From contig NZ_JBHUNX010000001.1 in assembly GCF_042685645.1 (NCBI RefSeq), forward strand, positions 1,364,001 through 1,428,000: a DNA stretch of 64,000 nt, read 5' to 3'. Position 1 is the first letter of the stretch. Each line of letters opens with the position of its first letter. A model generated the notes under the pieces. It made no database searches and was not told where the DNA came from. It saw only the letters and a list, made by a program, of their open reading frames with translations. Origin of the DNA: Salininema proteolyticum (GTDB lineage: Bacteria > Actinomycetota > Actinomycetes > Mycobacteriales > Micromonosporaceae). A program made the translations under genes and the position numbers. Shown one piece after another: positions 25,763 through 34,586 of the stretch.

Positions 25763-27454
25763 TCAACCCTCCCAGCGGCTCGGGCCGCCCTCGGCCACCC
25801 AGTCTCCGATGATCTCGCTGAGAGCGGGCAGCGGCACCGACCCGTGCCCGAGCACCTCGTGGTGGAAGGCGCGGACGTCGAAGCCCGAACCGAGCTCCCG
25901 CTCGGCGTCCGCCCTCAGCCGGTCGATGTGGAGGCGGCCGACCATGTAGGCCAGAGCCTGGCCCGGCCAGGCGATGTAGCGGTCGACCTCGTTGACGATA
26001 TTGGACCGCGACAGGGCGGTGTTGGCCTCCATGAACGCGATCGCCTCGTCGCGGCTCCACCCCTCGGCGTGCAGGCCCGTGTCCACCACCAGGCGGCAGG
26101 CGCGCCAGGCGTCGAACGAGACCATGCCCAGTCGGGCCAGGTCGCCGGAGTAGAGCCCCATCTCGTCGGCCAGCCGCTCGGTGTACAGGCCCCAGCCCTC
26201 GCCGAAGACGGTGATGTAGCCGTGGCGGCGGAAGCGCGGCAGGCCGTCGAGCCGTTGGCCCAGTGCGAACTGCAGATGGTGCCCGGGGACCGACTCGTGG
26301 AAGGCGAGCGCCTCGTACTCGAAGCGGGTGCGCGACCGCGGTTCGTGCACGTTGACGAAGTGGGTGCCCGGCCTGGAGCCGTCGATCGACGGCGGCTGGT
26401 AGTAGGCCAGGGTCGAGTCGGCGGCGACGGCGGCCGGGATGGGCTTGACGGTGCAGGGCGCGAAGTCGTAGGAGTGGAACCAGTCCGGCAGCGCCGCCTC
26501 GGCGCGGGAGAGGTTGTCCAACGCGTCGGAGAGGATCTCGTCGGAGGACTGGTAGCGCAGGTCCTCGCGGTCGCGGAGGAGACCGGTGATCGCGCCGACA
26601 TCGCTCGTGCCGAAGGCCTTGAGCCCCAGGGCGGAGAACTCCTCCCGCAGCAGCGCCACGCGCTCCAGGCCGATGCCGTGGACCTCCTCGGCGGTCATGT
26701 CGGTCGTGGTGTGCCGGGCGACGGCCTTCTCGTAGCCCTCGGCGCCGCCGGGAACATGGCACACGCCCGCCTCCTCGCCGCCGCGGGCGCGGACGGCAAG
26801 GTCGTTCTCGAACGCCGTCAGCCAGCGCTCGAAGGCCGGGCGGACGGCGTCGCGGCAGATGCGCTCGCCGCGTTCCCGCCACCGGTCGGCGTCCACGCCT
26901 TCCGGCTTTGCTCCGAGGAAGACCTCCTCCTCGGAGCCCAGATAACCGCGTATCTGGGCCGCGACCGAGGCCGCGCCGACGCGAGTCTGGCGTCGGCCCT
27001 CGGCGTCGGCCGACCGGTAGCGCTCCAGGTGCGCGTCGAGCACGGCGGGGATCTTCGCCAGCCGCTCCAGGTAGGCCTCGGAGGCCTCCGCGTCGGGCAG
27101 CCCCAGGTTCGGCAGGCTGGACAGCAGCGAGGTCTGCGGACCGGCGATCGTGGCCGAGGCGGACACGTCCTCCAGGGCCGCTTCGGAGGCGGCGATGTCG
27201 TCGACGACGCGGCGGCGCAGCATCGAGCGGGTGATCCGGTCCTCGGGATCGGTGACCGCATCGGGGGAGATCCGGTCGAGGCGGTCGAGGAAGCCGCGGC
27301 GCCACTCCTGGCGGCCGGCCTCGGCCTCGGCCGAAGGGTCGGGCACCTCAGCGTCGTACTCGCGGTATCCGAGGAAGCTGGCGCCTATCGGGCCCTGGGC
27401 CAGCGACTCGCCGAAGAACTCTTCGGCCATGGAGCGCGTGTCGGGTTCTTTCAC
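25763..27454 (-). CDS. DUF885 family protein, putative metallopeptidase
   Basis: 563 aa, no signal peptide. The C-terminal half holds ALAFHESVPGHHLQFALGQR, the HExxxGHH-like motif typical of DUF885 proteins and reminiscent of zinc metallopeptidases, followed by a GEGWGLYTERLADEMGLYSG segment whose Glu could be the third ligand. The N-terminal half is mostly alpha-helical. The family is widespread in actinobacteria and poorly characterised. GTG at 27454 is preceded by AGGAGG at 8-nt spacing, so the start is firm. Confidence 0.88.
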   Translation of the reverse strand: MKEPDTRSMAEEFFGESLAQGPIGASFLGYREYDAEVPDPSAEAEAGRQEWRRGFLDRLDRISPDAVTDPEDRITRSMLRRRVVDDIAASEAALEDVSASATIAGPQTSLLSSLPNLGLPDAEASEAYLERLAKIPAVLDAHLERYRSADAEGRRQTRVGAASVAAQIRGYLGSEEEVFLGAKPEGVDADRWRERGERICRDAVRPAFERWLTAFENDLAVRARGGEEAGVCHVPGGAEGYEKAVARHTTTDMTAEEVHGIGLERVALLREEFSALGLKAFGTSDVGAITGLLRDREDLRYQSSDEILSDALDNLSRAEAALPDWFHSYDFAPCTVKPIPAAVAADSTLAYYQPPSIDGSRPGTHFVNVHEPRSRTRFEYEALAFHESVPGHHLQFALGQRLDGLPRFRRHGYITVFGEGWGLYTERLADEMGLYSGDLARLGMVSFDAWRACRLVVDTGLHAEGWSRDEAIAFMEANTALSRSNIVNEVDRYIAWPGQALAYMVGRLHIDRLRADAERELGSGFDVRAFHHEVLGHGSVPLPALSEIIGDWVAEGGPSRWEG

Positions 27455-27562
27455 AACGGGCCTCCTGAAGAATGAGCGTCGCCCTCACCTTATCGAAGGC
27501 GAGGGCGGCACCCCGAGGAGGAGGCGGCCGGGATCACAGGGACGCCGACGTCGTGCCGCGCG

Positions 27563-27709
27563 CGGCACCGCTCCTCCCGAACCCCGTTTCTTCCGGACCA
27601 CCGCTTCTCTCGGACACCGCTTTTCCGGACCACCGCTTCTCTCCGGAAGCCGCTCCTCTCGAACACCTTTCCTCCCGACGGCCCGCTCGCTCCGGACCGG
27701 TTCCCCGCC
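27563..27709. repeat. Nine-unit degenerate ~16-bp tandem array
   Basis: Units begin at 27563, 27578, 27594, 27611, 27626, 27644, 27660, 27676 and 27693 (15-18 bp each). All open with CGGAC, CGAAC or a close variant, followed by C-rich then T/C-rich sequence. The best-conserved units read CGGACCACCGCTTCTCT. It fills most of the 274-bp gap between the phosphoketolase stop and the DUF885 start, both on the minus strand, and is not inside any supported gene. Confidence 0.7.
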
Positions 27710-27728
27710 CGGCGACGGGTCCGCCGCG

Positions 27729-30116
27729 CTAATCGTCGTAGGGCCACTTCCAGTTCGCCACCTCCGGCATGTCCTCGCCGTACTCCCTCGTGTAGGCGCG
27801 GGCCTCGTGGCGGGCGTCGATCATCTTCTGCCGCAGGCTCGCCGCGCGTTCTCCCAGGCCGGGGACCCGGTCGATGACGTCGATGACGAGCCGGTAGCGG
27901 TCGATGTCGTTGAGCATGGCCATGTCGAAGGGCGTGGTCGTGGTGCCCTCCTCCTTGTATCCGCGCACGTGGATGTTGTCGTGGTTGGTGCGCCGGTAGG
28001 TCAGCCGGTGGATCAGCCACGGATAGCCGTGGTAGTTGAACATGACCGGCTTGTTGGTCGTGAAGATCGTGTCGAACTCGTTGTCGGACAGGCCGTGCGG
28101 GTGCTCGGTGTCGGGCTGGAGCCGCATGAGGTCCACGACGTTGACCATGCGCACCTTCAGGTTGGGCAGGTTCTGGCGCAGCAGGTCGATGGCGGCCAGG
28201 CACTCCAGCGTCGGGACGTCGCCGGCCGAGGCCATGACCACGTCGGGGCTGCCGCCCTCGTCGTTGCCGGCCCACTCCCAGATGCCCAGGCCGCGCTCGC
28301 ACAGGCGGTCGGCCTCCTCCATGGTCGTGTACTGCAGCGCCGGCTGCTTTCCGGCGACGACGACGTTGACGTACTGGCGCGAGCGCAGGCAGTGGTTCAT
28401 CGTCGACAGCAGCGTGTTGGCGTCCGGCGGCAGGTATACGCGGACCACGTCGGACTTCTTGTTGACGACCACGTCGATGAAGCCGGGGTCCTGGTGGCTG
28501 AAGCCGTTGTGGTCCTGGCGCCAGACGTGGCTGGAGAGCAGGTAGTTCAGCGAGGCGATCGGGGCCCGCCACGGGATCTCGTTGGTGGTGGCCAGCCACT
28601 TGGCGTGCTGGTTGAACATCGAGTCGATGATGTGGATGAAGGCCTCGTAGCTGGTGAACAGGCCGTGGCGGCCCGTCAGCGTGTAGCCCTCGAGCCAGCC
28701 CTCGCAGTTGTGCTCCGAGAGGACCTCCATCACCCGCCCGTGCGGGGCCTGGTGCTCGTCGACCTCGTAGAGCTCGGCCTCCCACTGGCGGTCGGTGGTG
28801 TCGAAGACCGCCCCGAGACGGTTGGAGGCGACCTCGTCGGGGCCGAAGAGCCGGAAGCGGTCCATATTGTCGCGCACCACGTCCTTGAGCCAGGCGCCCA
28901 GCACCTTGGTGGCCTCGGCGGTGGTCCTGCCGTGGCCGTCGATGGTCGCGGCGTGGTCGCGGTAGTCGGGGAGGACGAGCTCGCGCAGGATGAGCCCGCC
29001 GTTGGCGTGGGGCTGGGCGCTCATCCGCTTGAGCCCCCGCGGGTGGAGCTCCCTGAGATCGGGGGCCGGGGCTCCGGTCGGGTCGAACAGCTCCTCGGGC
29101 CGGTAGGAGCGCAGCCAGGCCTCCAGCTCCTTGAGGTGGTCGGGGTTCTTGCGCACGTTGGCCAGCGGCACCTGGTGGGCGCGCCACGTGCCCTCGACCG
29201 GGACGCCGTCTACGACGGCCGGGCCGGTCCAGCCCTTGGGCGTGCGGAAGATGACCATGGGCCAGCGCGGTCGCGGCGGCCTCGTCGGGTGCTCGCGGGC
29301 CTCCGCGCGGATCTCGGCGATGCGGTCGAAGACCCTGTCGAACGTGTCGGCCAGTTCCTGGTGGACGGTCATGGGGTCGTCGCCCTCGACGGTGAACGGC
29401 TCGTATCCCAGGCCGTGGAAGTAGGAGATCCGGTCCTCGTCGCTGACGCGGGCCATGGCCGTCGGGTTGGCGATCTTGTAGCCGTTGAGGTGGAGGATCG
29501 GCAGGACCGTGCCGTCGGTGACCGGGTTGGTCCAGATATTGCCCTGCCACCCGCCGGCCAGCGGGCCGGTCTCGGCCTCGCCGTCGCCGACGACGGTGGC
29601 GACCACGAGGTTCGGGTTGTCGAACGCCGCCCCGTAGGCGTGCGAGAGCGAGTAGCCCAGTTCGCCGCCCTCGTGGATGGAGCCCGGAACCTCGGGGGCG
29701 ACGTGCGAGGGGATGCCGCCGGGGAAGGAGAACTGGCGGAAGAGGCGCCTCATGCCCTCCTCGCTGTAGCCGACCGACGGGTACAACTCGGGGTAGGTGC
29801 CCTCCAGCCAGGTGTTGGCGACGACGGCCGGGCCGCCGTGCCCCGGTCCGGCTATGTAGATCATGTCCTGGTCGCGCTGTTTGATGACGCGGTTGAGGTG
29901 GACGTAGAGCATCGAGAGCCCGGGGCTGGTGCCCCAGTGGCCCAGCAGGCGTGGCTTGATGTGCTCGGGCCTCAGCGGCTCCTTGAGCAGCGGGTTGTCC
30001 AGCAGGTAGATCTGGCCGACCGTCAGGTAGTTGGCCGCGCGCCAGTAGGCGTCGAGCCGCTTCAGGTCCTCGCTCGACAAGGGCCGCCGGGACGTCGTAC
30101 GCATCGAATCGCTCAT
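27729..30116 (-). CDS. xfp: Phosphoketolase
   Basis: 795-aa thiamine-diphosphate enzyme cleaving xylulose 5-phosphate (and possibly fructose 6-phosphate) with phosphate to acetyl phosphate plus glyceraldehyde 3-phosphate (or erythrose 4-phosphate). Landmarks: YLTVGQIYLLDNPLL, RLLGHWGTSPGLSMLYVHLN, GPGHGGPAVVANTWLEGTY, VVGDGEAETGPLA (ThDP-Mg site), and the C-terminal transketolase-like part with GYPWLIHRLTYRRTNHDN. ATG at 30116 (MSDSMRTTSRR); an ATG at 30104 is possible. Its product is the substrate of Pta and AckA encoded 1.1 kb away on the other strand. Confidence 0.96.
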   Translation of the reverse strand: MSDSMRTTSRRPLSSEDLKRLDAYWRAANYLTVGQIYLLDNPLLKEPLRPEHIKPRLLGHWGTSPGLSMLYVHLNRVIKQRDQDMIYIAGPGHGGPAVVANTWLEGTYPELYPSVGYSEEGMRRLFRQFSFPGGIPSHVAPEVPGSIHEGGELGYSLSHAYGAAFDNPNLVVATVVGDGEAETGPLAGGWQGNIWTNPVTDGTVLPILHLNGYKIANPTAMARVSDEDRISYFHGLGYEPFTVEGDDPMTVHQELADTFDRVFDRIAEIRAEAREHPTRPPRPRWPMVIFRTPKGWTGPAVVDGVPVEGTWRAHQVPLANVRKNPDHLKELEAWLRSYRPEELFDPTGAPAPDLRELHPRGLKRMSAQPHANGGLILRELVLPDYRDHAATIDGHGRTTAEATKVLGAWLKDVVRDNMDRFRLFGPDEVASNRLGAVFDTTDRQWEAELYEVDEHQAPHGRVMEVLSEHNCEGWLEGYTLTGRHGLFTSYEAFIHIIDSMFNQHAKWLATTNEIPWRAPIASLNYLLSSHVWRQDHNGFSHQDPGFIDVVVNKKSDVVRVYLPPDANTLLSTMNHCLRSRQYVNVVVAGKQPALQYTTMEEADRLCERGLGIWEWAGNDEGGSPDVVMASAGDVPTLECLAAIDLLRQNLPNLKVRMVNVVDLMRLQPDTEHPHGLSDNEFDTIFTTNKPVMFNYHGYPWLIHRLTYRRTNHDNIHVRGYKEEGTTTTPFDMAMLNDIDRYRLVIDVIDRVPGLGERAASLRQKMIDARHEARAYTREYGEDMPEVANWKWPYDD

Positions 30117-30305
30117 GGTTCGAGCCTGCCCCAGCGCCGTGTGCGGCGTTCGGTAATTCGACGAATTCTCACGGTGAAAATGAGGGCGGCAGGGGTTGTG
30201 ACGTGCCGAACGCGGCCGGGAGGGGGTGCCTTCGGGACGCGGGAACGGTGCGCTATAGTTGTTCTCGCAAGCGCACGGAGCACTTCGAGTGGTCCAGGGC
30301 GTTAG

Positions 30306-30378
30306 GCGGATGTAGCGCAGCTGGTAGCGCGACACCTTGCCAAGGTGTAGGTCGCCGGTTCGAGCCCGGTCATCCGCT
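30306..30378 (+). tRNA. tRNA-Gly (anticodon GCC)
   Basis: 73-nt cloverleaf. Acceptor GCGGATG pairs with CATCCGC, the D-arm is GCGCAGCTGGTAGCGC, the anticodon stem is ACACC/GGTGT around TTGCCAA with GCC at 30339-30341, and the T-arm is GCCGG-TTCGAGC-CCGGT. The discriminator base is U, usual for glycine tRNA. CCA is not encoded. A short GAGCCCGGTC / GATCGGGCTC hairpin follows and may end transcription. Confidence 0.97.
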
Positions 30379-30430
30379 CCGATGAGAGCCCGGTCCGAGA
30401 GGATCGGGCTCTTTCTCTTTCCCGGTCCGG

Positions 30431-30745
30431 CTAGTCCGAGGACTCCTCCTCGTCGGGCTCCGGGGCGTCGAATCCCTCGGAATTGGTGTAGTCCAAGTGC
30501 ATGCCCGCCTCCTCGGCGGCCGGCGGAATGCCCAGGGGCTCGTCGCGGAAGCTCTTTCCCGCCTCGGCGCGCGTGTACTCAGAGATGGAGCCGTCGCCCT
30601 CGAGCTGCTCGCCGAACATGTACTCCTCGCGCTCCTTCGACGGGTCGTCGTACAGGTAGCGCTCGGCGAGTTCGACCTCGCTCTCCTGCTCGTCGTCGCC
30701 CATGTCGGCGCCGGGAACGTCGTCCTGTCCAAAGTCTTCGGCCAT
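30431..30745 (-). CDS. Small acidic protein, possibly DUF5709-like
   Basis: 104 aa, strongly acidic (DDVPGADMGDDEQESEVELA at the start, APEPDEEESSD at the end), no membrane segment or signal. The central RDEPLGIPPAAEEAGMHLDY resembles the conserved tail of DUF5709 proteins of actinomycetes, a tentative match. Start ATG 30745 (MAEDFG): a TAGTCT hexamer lies 6 nt upstream and an in-frame TTG at 30751 would fall within the spacer. Function unknown. Confidence 0.7.
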   Translation of the reverse strand: MAEDFGQDDVPGADMGDDEQESEVELAERYLYDDPSKEREEYMFGEQLEGDGSISEYTRAEAGKSFRDEPLGIPPAAEEAGMHLDYTNSEGFDAPEPDEEESSD

Positions 30746-30751
30746 GCGCAA

Positions 30752-30757
30752 AGACTA
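30752..30757 (-). promoter_or_regulatory. Leaderless -10 element of the acidic-protein gene
   Basis: TAGTCT on the minus strand, 6 nt (TTGCGC) before the ATG at 30745. Confidence 0.5.
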
Positions 30758-30825
30758 CCGCCGATACGGTCGGCTGTCCGGCCAGTCGCCCCAGGCCGCC
30801 GGTGCGGCTCGGGACGCGCCCCGGC

Positions 30826-31029
30826 TCACGAGGAGACGGCGCCGCCCAGGTAGCCGTAGAGGACCAGCGCCGCGATCGCCGCGATCGACAGCCACAGCGT
30901 CGCCTTGCGGAACTTCCGCCGGACCGTGGGGGAGAACCACGCCACGGCGGCCATGATGAGGAGGATGCCCACGGCCACACCGGGTGCGGCCTGGAGGTTG
31001 CTGCCGGACTGGGCCAGGAGATCGTCCAT
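30826..31029 (-). CDS. Small two-helix membrane protein
   Basis: 67 aa starting MDDLLAQSGSNLQAAPG. Two hydrophobic segments: VAVGILLIMAAVAWFSP (~residues 17-33) and LWLSIAAIAALVLYGYLGGA (~43-62), joined by a basic loop TVRRKFRKAT that should be cytoplasmic. No known family. ATG 31029 lies 6 nt from GAGAAT on the minus strand, in the same arrangement as other leaderless starts here. A longer in-frame start at 31131 adds a Gly-rich segment with no ribosome site. Confidence 0.65.
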   Translation of the reverse strand: MDDLLAQSGSNLQAAPGVAVGILLIMAAVAWFSPTVRRKFRKATLWLSIAAIAALVLYGYLGGAVSS

Positions 31030-31256
31030 GCCCCGATTCTCCCAGAACCCGCCGAAACGCACCAGACCACCCTCGGCGGACGAACCTCCGCCCGTTCCGG
31101 CCGGCCGGCCGCCGTACGAGCCCCCGCCCACGTGAACCGGGAGCTGCCCGTGTCCCCGACCCTGAAATACGCACGCCTGTTCGGTGAGCTACGCGTGCGA
31201 CGGGCATCATATGTGAGCCGGGGTCCGAAAACACTGCGCGGCGGGCAGGCCCTGGC

Positions 31257-31262
31257 TAGCGT
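31257..31262 (+). promoter_or_regulatory. Leaderless -10 element of pta
   Basis: TAGCGT followed by AGAACC and the GTG start at 31269. The rest of the 239-bp divergent gap 31030-31268 shows no clear -35 or ribosome site. Confidence 0.5.
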
Positions 31263-31268
31263 AGAACC

Positions 31269-33326
31269 GTGGCCACCACAAGCATCTATCTCGCCAGCCT
31301 GGACGCCGGAAGCGGCAAGTCCGCCATCGCGCTGGGCATCATGGACCTGCTGACCCGCCGCACCGGCTCGGTCGCGGTCTTCCGCCCCGTCGTAGCCGAC
31401 GACCACGCCGAGTCCGGCGACCCGGTCGTCACCGCCCTCACCGCGCAGTACCGGCTCTCCGAACCCTACGCCGACTGCGTCGGACCGACCTACTCCGAGG
31501 TCCGCGCCGACCCCGACGCGGCGCTCGCGGCCATCGTCGACCGCTACCGCGCGCTCGCCGACGGACACGACGTCGTGCTCATCGTCGGCTCCGACCACTC
31601 CCAGTCCCCGGCGCCCCTCGAGTACTCCTTCAACACCCGCATCGCCGTCAACCTCGCGGCGCCCCTGCTGACCGTCATCGGCGGCAAGGACCAGAGCGCC
31701 AAGTCCATCGACGAGGCCCTCACCGTCGCCCGCCGCCAGGCCGAGGCCGACCACGCCGCCCACCTTGGCTCCATAGTCAACCGCGTCGACCCCGAGCGCA
31801 TCGAGGCGCTCCGCGAGGACCACCCCGGGGTCGACTTCGTCCCCGAGGACCCGGCCATCGCCGCCCCCACCGTCGCCGAGCTCATGGAGGCCGCCGACGG
31901 CGCCCTCCTCTCCGGCGACGAACAGGTCCTCTCCCGCACCGTCGGCGACGTCGTCGTCGCGGCCATGACGCTGCCCAACCTGCTGACCCGCCTGGCGGAC
32001 AACAAGGCCGTCATCCTCCCCGGCGACCGGGGCGAGACGCTCCTGGGCCTCCTGGCCGCCCACCACGCCGAGGGCGTCCCGAGCCTCTCGGCGGTGTTCC
32101 TCACCGGCGGCATCCGCCCCGACCCCAACATCTTCGACATCGTCGCCCGCACCGAGTCCCGCCTGCCGATCGTCCTGGTCGACCGCGACACCTTCGACAT
32201 GGCCAACCTGGCCGGATCGATCGAGGGCCGCCTCGGCATGGGCGACGAGTCCAAGTTCGCCGCCGTCCTGGCGGCCTTCTCCCAGGGCGTGGACGGCGAC
32301 AAGCTCGTGGAGTCGCTCCAGCTGACCAAGTCCACGGCCGTCACGCCGCTGATGTTCGAGCACGACATGCTCGAACGCGCCCGCTCCCTCCGCAAGCACA
32401 TCGTGCTGCCCGAGGGCGCCGAGCCGCGGATCCTGCGGGCCGCCGAGATCCTCGCCAAGCGCGGAGTCGCCGGACTCACCCTCCTCGGCGAGGAGGCCGA
32501 GGTGCGGACCCAGGCCGGACAGATCGGCGTCGACCTCGCCGGCGTCTCCATCCTCAACCCCGGCGACCACGAGATCCGCGAGCGCTTCGCCAAGGAGTAC
32601 ACCCAGCTGCGAGCGCACAAGGGCGTCACCTTCGACGCCGCCTACGACCAGATGGCCGACGTCTCCTACTTCGGCACCATGATGGTCCACACGGGAATGG
32701 CCGACGGCATGGTCTCCGGCGCGGTGCACACCACCGCGCACACCATCCGCCCGTCCTTCGAGATCATCAAGACCCGCCCCGGCGTCTCGGTCGTCTCCTC
32801 GGTGTTCTTCATGGCCCTGGCCGACCGCGTCCTCGTCTACGGCGACTGCGCGGTCAACCCGAACCCGGACGCCGAGCAGCTGGCCGACATCGCCGTCTCC
32901 TCGGCCGCCACCGCCGCGGAGTTCGGCATCGACCCGCGCGTGGCCATGCTGTCCTACTCCACCGGAACCTCCGGACAGGGCGCCGCGGTCGACAAGGTCC
33001 GCGAGGCCACCGAGATCGCCCGCAAACGCCGTCCGGACCTGCTCCTGGAGGGGCCCATCCAGTACGACGCGGCGGCCGACGCCTCCGTGGCGGGCACCAA
33101 GATGCCCGACAGCCAGGTGGCCGGACGCGCCACCGTCTTCATCGTCCCCGACCTGAACACGGGGAACAACCTGTACAAAGCCGTGCAGCGTTCCGCAGGG
33201 GCCACCGCCGTCGGCCCGGTCCTGCAGGGGCTCAACAAGCCCGTCAACGACCTCTCGCGCGGCGCGACGGTCCCCGACATCGTCAACACGGTCGCCCTGA
33301 CCGCGATACAAGCAGGGGAGAAGTAA
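31269..33326 (+). CDS. pta: Phosphate acetyltransferase Pta
   Basis: 685-aa long-form enzyme interconverting acetyl phosphate and acetyl-CoA. The N-terminus is a BioD-like P-loop domain (SLDAGSGKSAIALGIMDLL), the middle is the DRTGG domain, and the catalytic PTA_PTB domain covers about residues 365-685 (EGAEPRILRAAEILAKRGVA, SYSTGTSGQGAAVDKVREAT, EGPIQYDAAADASVAGTKMP). GTG start with a leaderless -10. The next gene, ackA, begins 3 nt after the stop. Together with the nearby phosphoketolase it forms an acetyl-phosphate node. Confidence 0.96.
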   Translation: MATTSIYLASLDAGSGKSAIALGIMDLLTRRTGSVAVFRPVVADDHAESGDPVVTALTAQYRLSEPYADCVGPTYSEVRADPDAALAAIVDRYRALADGHDVVLIVGSDHSQSPAPLEYSFNTRIAVNLAAPLLTVIGGKDQSAKSIDEALTVARRQAEADHAAHLGSIVNRVDPERIEALREDHPGVDFVPEDPAIAAPTVAELMEAADGALLSGDEQVLSRTVGDVVVAAMTLPNLLTRLADNKAVILPGDRGETLLGLLAAHHAEGVPSLSAVFLTGGIRPDPNIFDIVARTESRLPIVLVDRDTFDMANLAGSIEGRLGMGDESKFAAVLAAFSQGVDGDKLVESLQLTKSTAVTPLMFEHDMLERARSLRKHIVLPEGAEPRILRAAEILAKRGVAGLTLLGEEAEVRTQAGQIGVDLAGVSILNPGDHEIRERFAKEYTQLRAHKGVTFDAAYDQMADVSYFGTMMVHTGMADGMVSGAVHTTAHTIRPSFEIIKTRPGVSVVSSVFFMALADRVLVYGDCAVNPNPDAEQLADIAVSSAATAAEFGIDPRVAMLSYSTGTSGQGAAVDKVREATEIARKRRPDLLLEGPIQYDAAADASVAGTKMPDSQVAGRATVFIVPDLNTGNNLYKAVQRSAGATAVGPVLQGLNKPVNDLSRGATVPDIVNTVALTAIQAGEK

Positions 33327-33329
33327 GAC

Positions 33330-34532
33330 ATGCCCACACCCGTACTGGTCGTCAACTCGGGGTCCTCGTCGCTGAAGTACCAGCTGGTGGACGCCGACGA
33401 CCTGAGCGCCTCCGCCTCCGGGACCATCGAGCGCATCGGCCAGGACTCCTCGATACTCACGCACAAGGCGGGCGGGGAGAAGGCCGTCTCCGAGCGGCCC
33501 CTGGCCGACCACGGCGAGGCGCTCAAGGCCATGCTGGAGGCGTTCTCCGCCGCCGGCCAGGACCTGGGCAGCGCGGGCCTGGTGGCCATCGCGCACCGCG
33601 TCGTCCACGGCGGGGAGCGGTTCGTCCAGCCGACGCTCATCACCGACGAGGTAGAGGAGGCCGTCTCCGAGCTCTCCGCGCTCGCGCCGCTGCACAACCC
33701 CGCCAACCTGGAGGGGATCAAGGTGGCGCGCAAGCTCTTCGGCGACCTGCCGGAGGTGGCGGTGTTCGACACGGCCTTCCACGCGACCATGCCCGAGAGG
33801 GCCTACGCCTACGCCGTGCCCGAGCGCTGGCGCGAAGAGGACGGCGTGCGGCGCTACGGCTTCCACGGCACCAGCCACGCGTACGTGTCCCGCGCGGCGG
33901 CGGCCGAGCTGGGCAAGGACCCGGCCGACGTGAACGTCATCGTCGCCCACCTGGGCAACGGCGCCTCGATCACGGCCGTGCGGGGCGGGGAGTCGATCGA
34001 CACGTCCATGGGCCTCACCCCGCTGGAGGGGCTGGTCATGGGGACCCGCTCGGGGGACATCGACCCGGCCATCGTCTTCCACATGCACCGCCGGACCGGG
34101 GCCGACTTCGCGGAGCTGGACCGGGCCCTGAACAAGGAGTCGGGGATGCTCGCGCTGACCGGGATGGTCGACATGCGCGGCATCGAGGCCGCCGCCGACG
34201 CCGGCGACCGTCCGGCGACGGCGGCGATGGACCTCTACTGCTACCGGATCCGCAAGTACATCGGCTCCTACATGGCCGCGCTCGGGCGCGTCGACGCCAT
34301 CGCGTTCACCGCCGGCGTCGGGGAGAACTCTCCGGCCGTGCGCGCCGGTGCCCTGGAGGGCCTCGAGGCCTGGGGCGTCTCACTCGACGAGGGGGCGAAC
34401 GACACCCGCGGCACGGTCGACGTCACCGCCGCCGACTCGAAGGTCAAGGTGCTGGTCGTCCCCACCAACGAGGAGGGCGAGATCGCCTCGCAGACCGCGG
34501 ACCTCCTGCGCGCGAAGGGCCTGATCGCCTGA
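33330..34532 (+). CDS. ackA: Acetate kinase AckA
   Basis: 400-aa ASKHA-fold kinase converting acetyl phosphate and ADP to acetate and ATP, reversibly. Signatures: VLVVNSGSSSLKYQLVD at the N-terminus, RYGFHGTSHAYVSRAAA, IVAHLGNGASITAV, TSMGLTPLEGLVMGTRSGDIDP and FTAGVGENSPAVRAG. Length is standard. ATG at 33330 with GGGGAGAAG ribosome site within the end of pta, so the pair is an operon. Confidence 0.97.
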   Translation: MPTPVLVVNSGSSSLKYQLVDADDLSASASGTIERIGQDSSILTHKAGGEKAVSERPLADHGEALKAMLEAFSAAGQDLGSAGLVAIAHRVVHGGERFVQPTLITDEVEEAVSELSALAPLHNPANLEGIKVARKLFGDLPEVAVFDTAFHATMPERAYAYAVPERWREEDGVRRYGFHGTSHAYVSRAAAAELGKDPADVNVIVAHLGNGASITAVRGGESIDTSMGLTPLEGLVMGTRSGDIDPAIVFHMHRRTGADFAELDRALNKESGMLALTGMVDMRGIEAAADAGDRPATAAMDLYCYRIRKYIGSYMAALGRVDAIAFTAGVGENSPAVRAGALEGLEAWGVSLDEGANDTRGTVDVTAADSKVKVLVVPTNEEGEIASQTADLLRAKGLIA

Positions 34533-34574
34533 CGCCGCCCGGGGCGTCCCGGTCGTGGAGGGCCGGGCCCCGAC

Positions 34575-34580
34575 TATGAT
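34575..34580 (+). promoter_or_regulatory. Leaderless -10 element of methyltransferase gene
   Basis: TATGAT, then CGGGCC (6 nt), then the ATG at 34587, in the 54-bp gap after ackA. Confidence 0.55.
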
Positions 34581-34586
34581 CGGGCC

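Noticed and set aside
27563..27709. CRISPR array
   Set aside because: Units are contiguous, only 15-18 bp, degenerate, and without unique spacers or cas genes.
27150..30305. 1051-codon plus-strand frame opposite phosphoketolase
   Set aside because: Antisense to a certain gene and passes through the repeat array; no protein features.
30579..34088. 1169-codon minus-strand frame opposite pta-ackA
   Set aside because: Antisense of two well-supported enzymes; Gly/Val/Asp-rich without structure.
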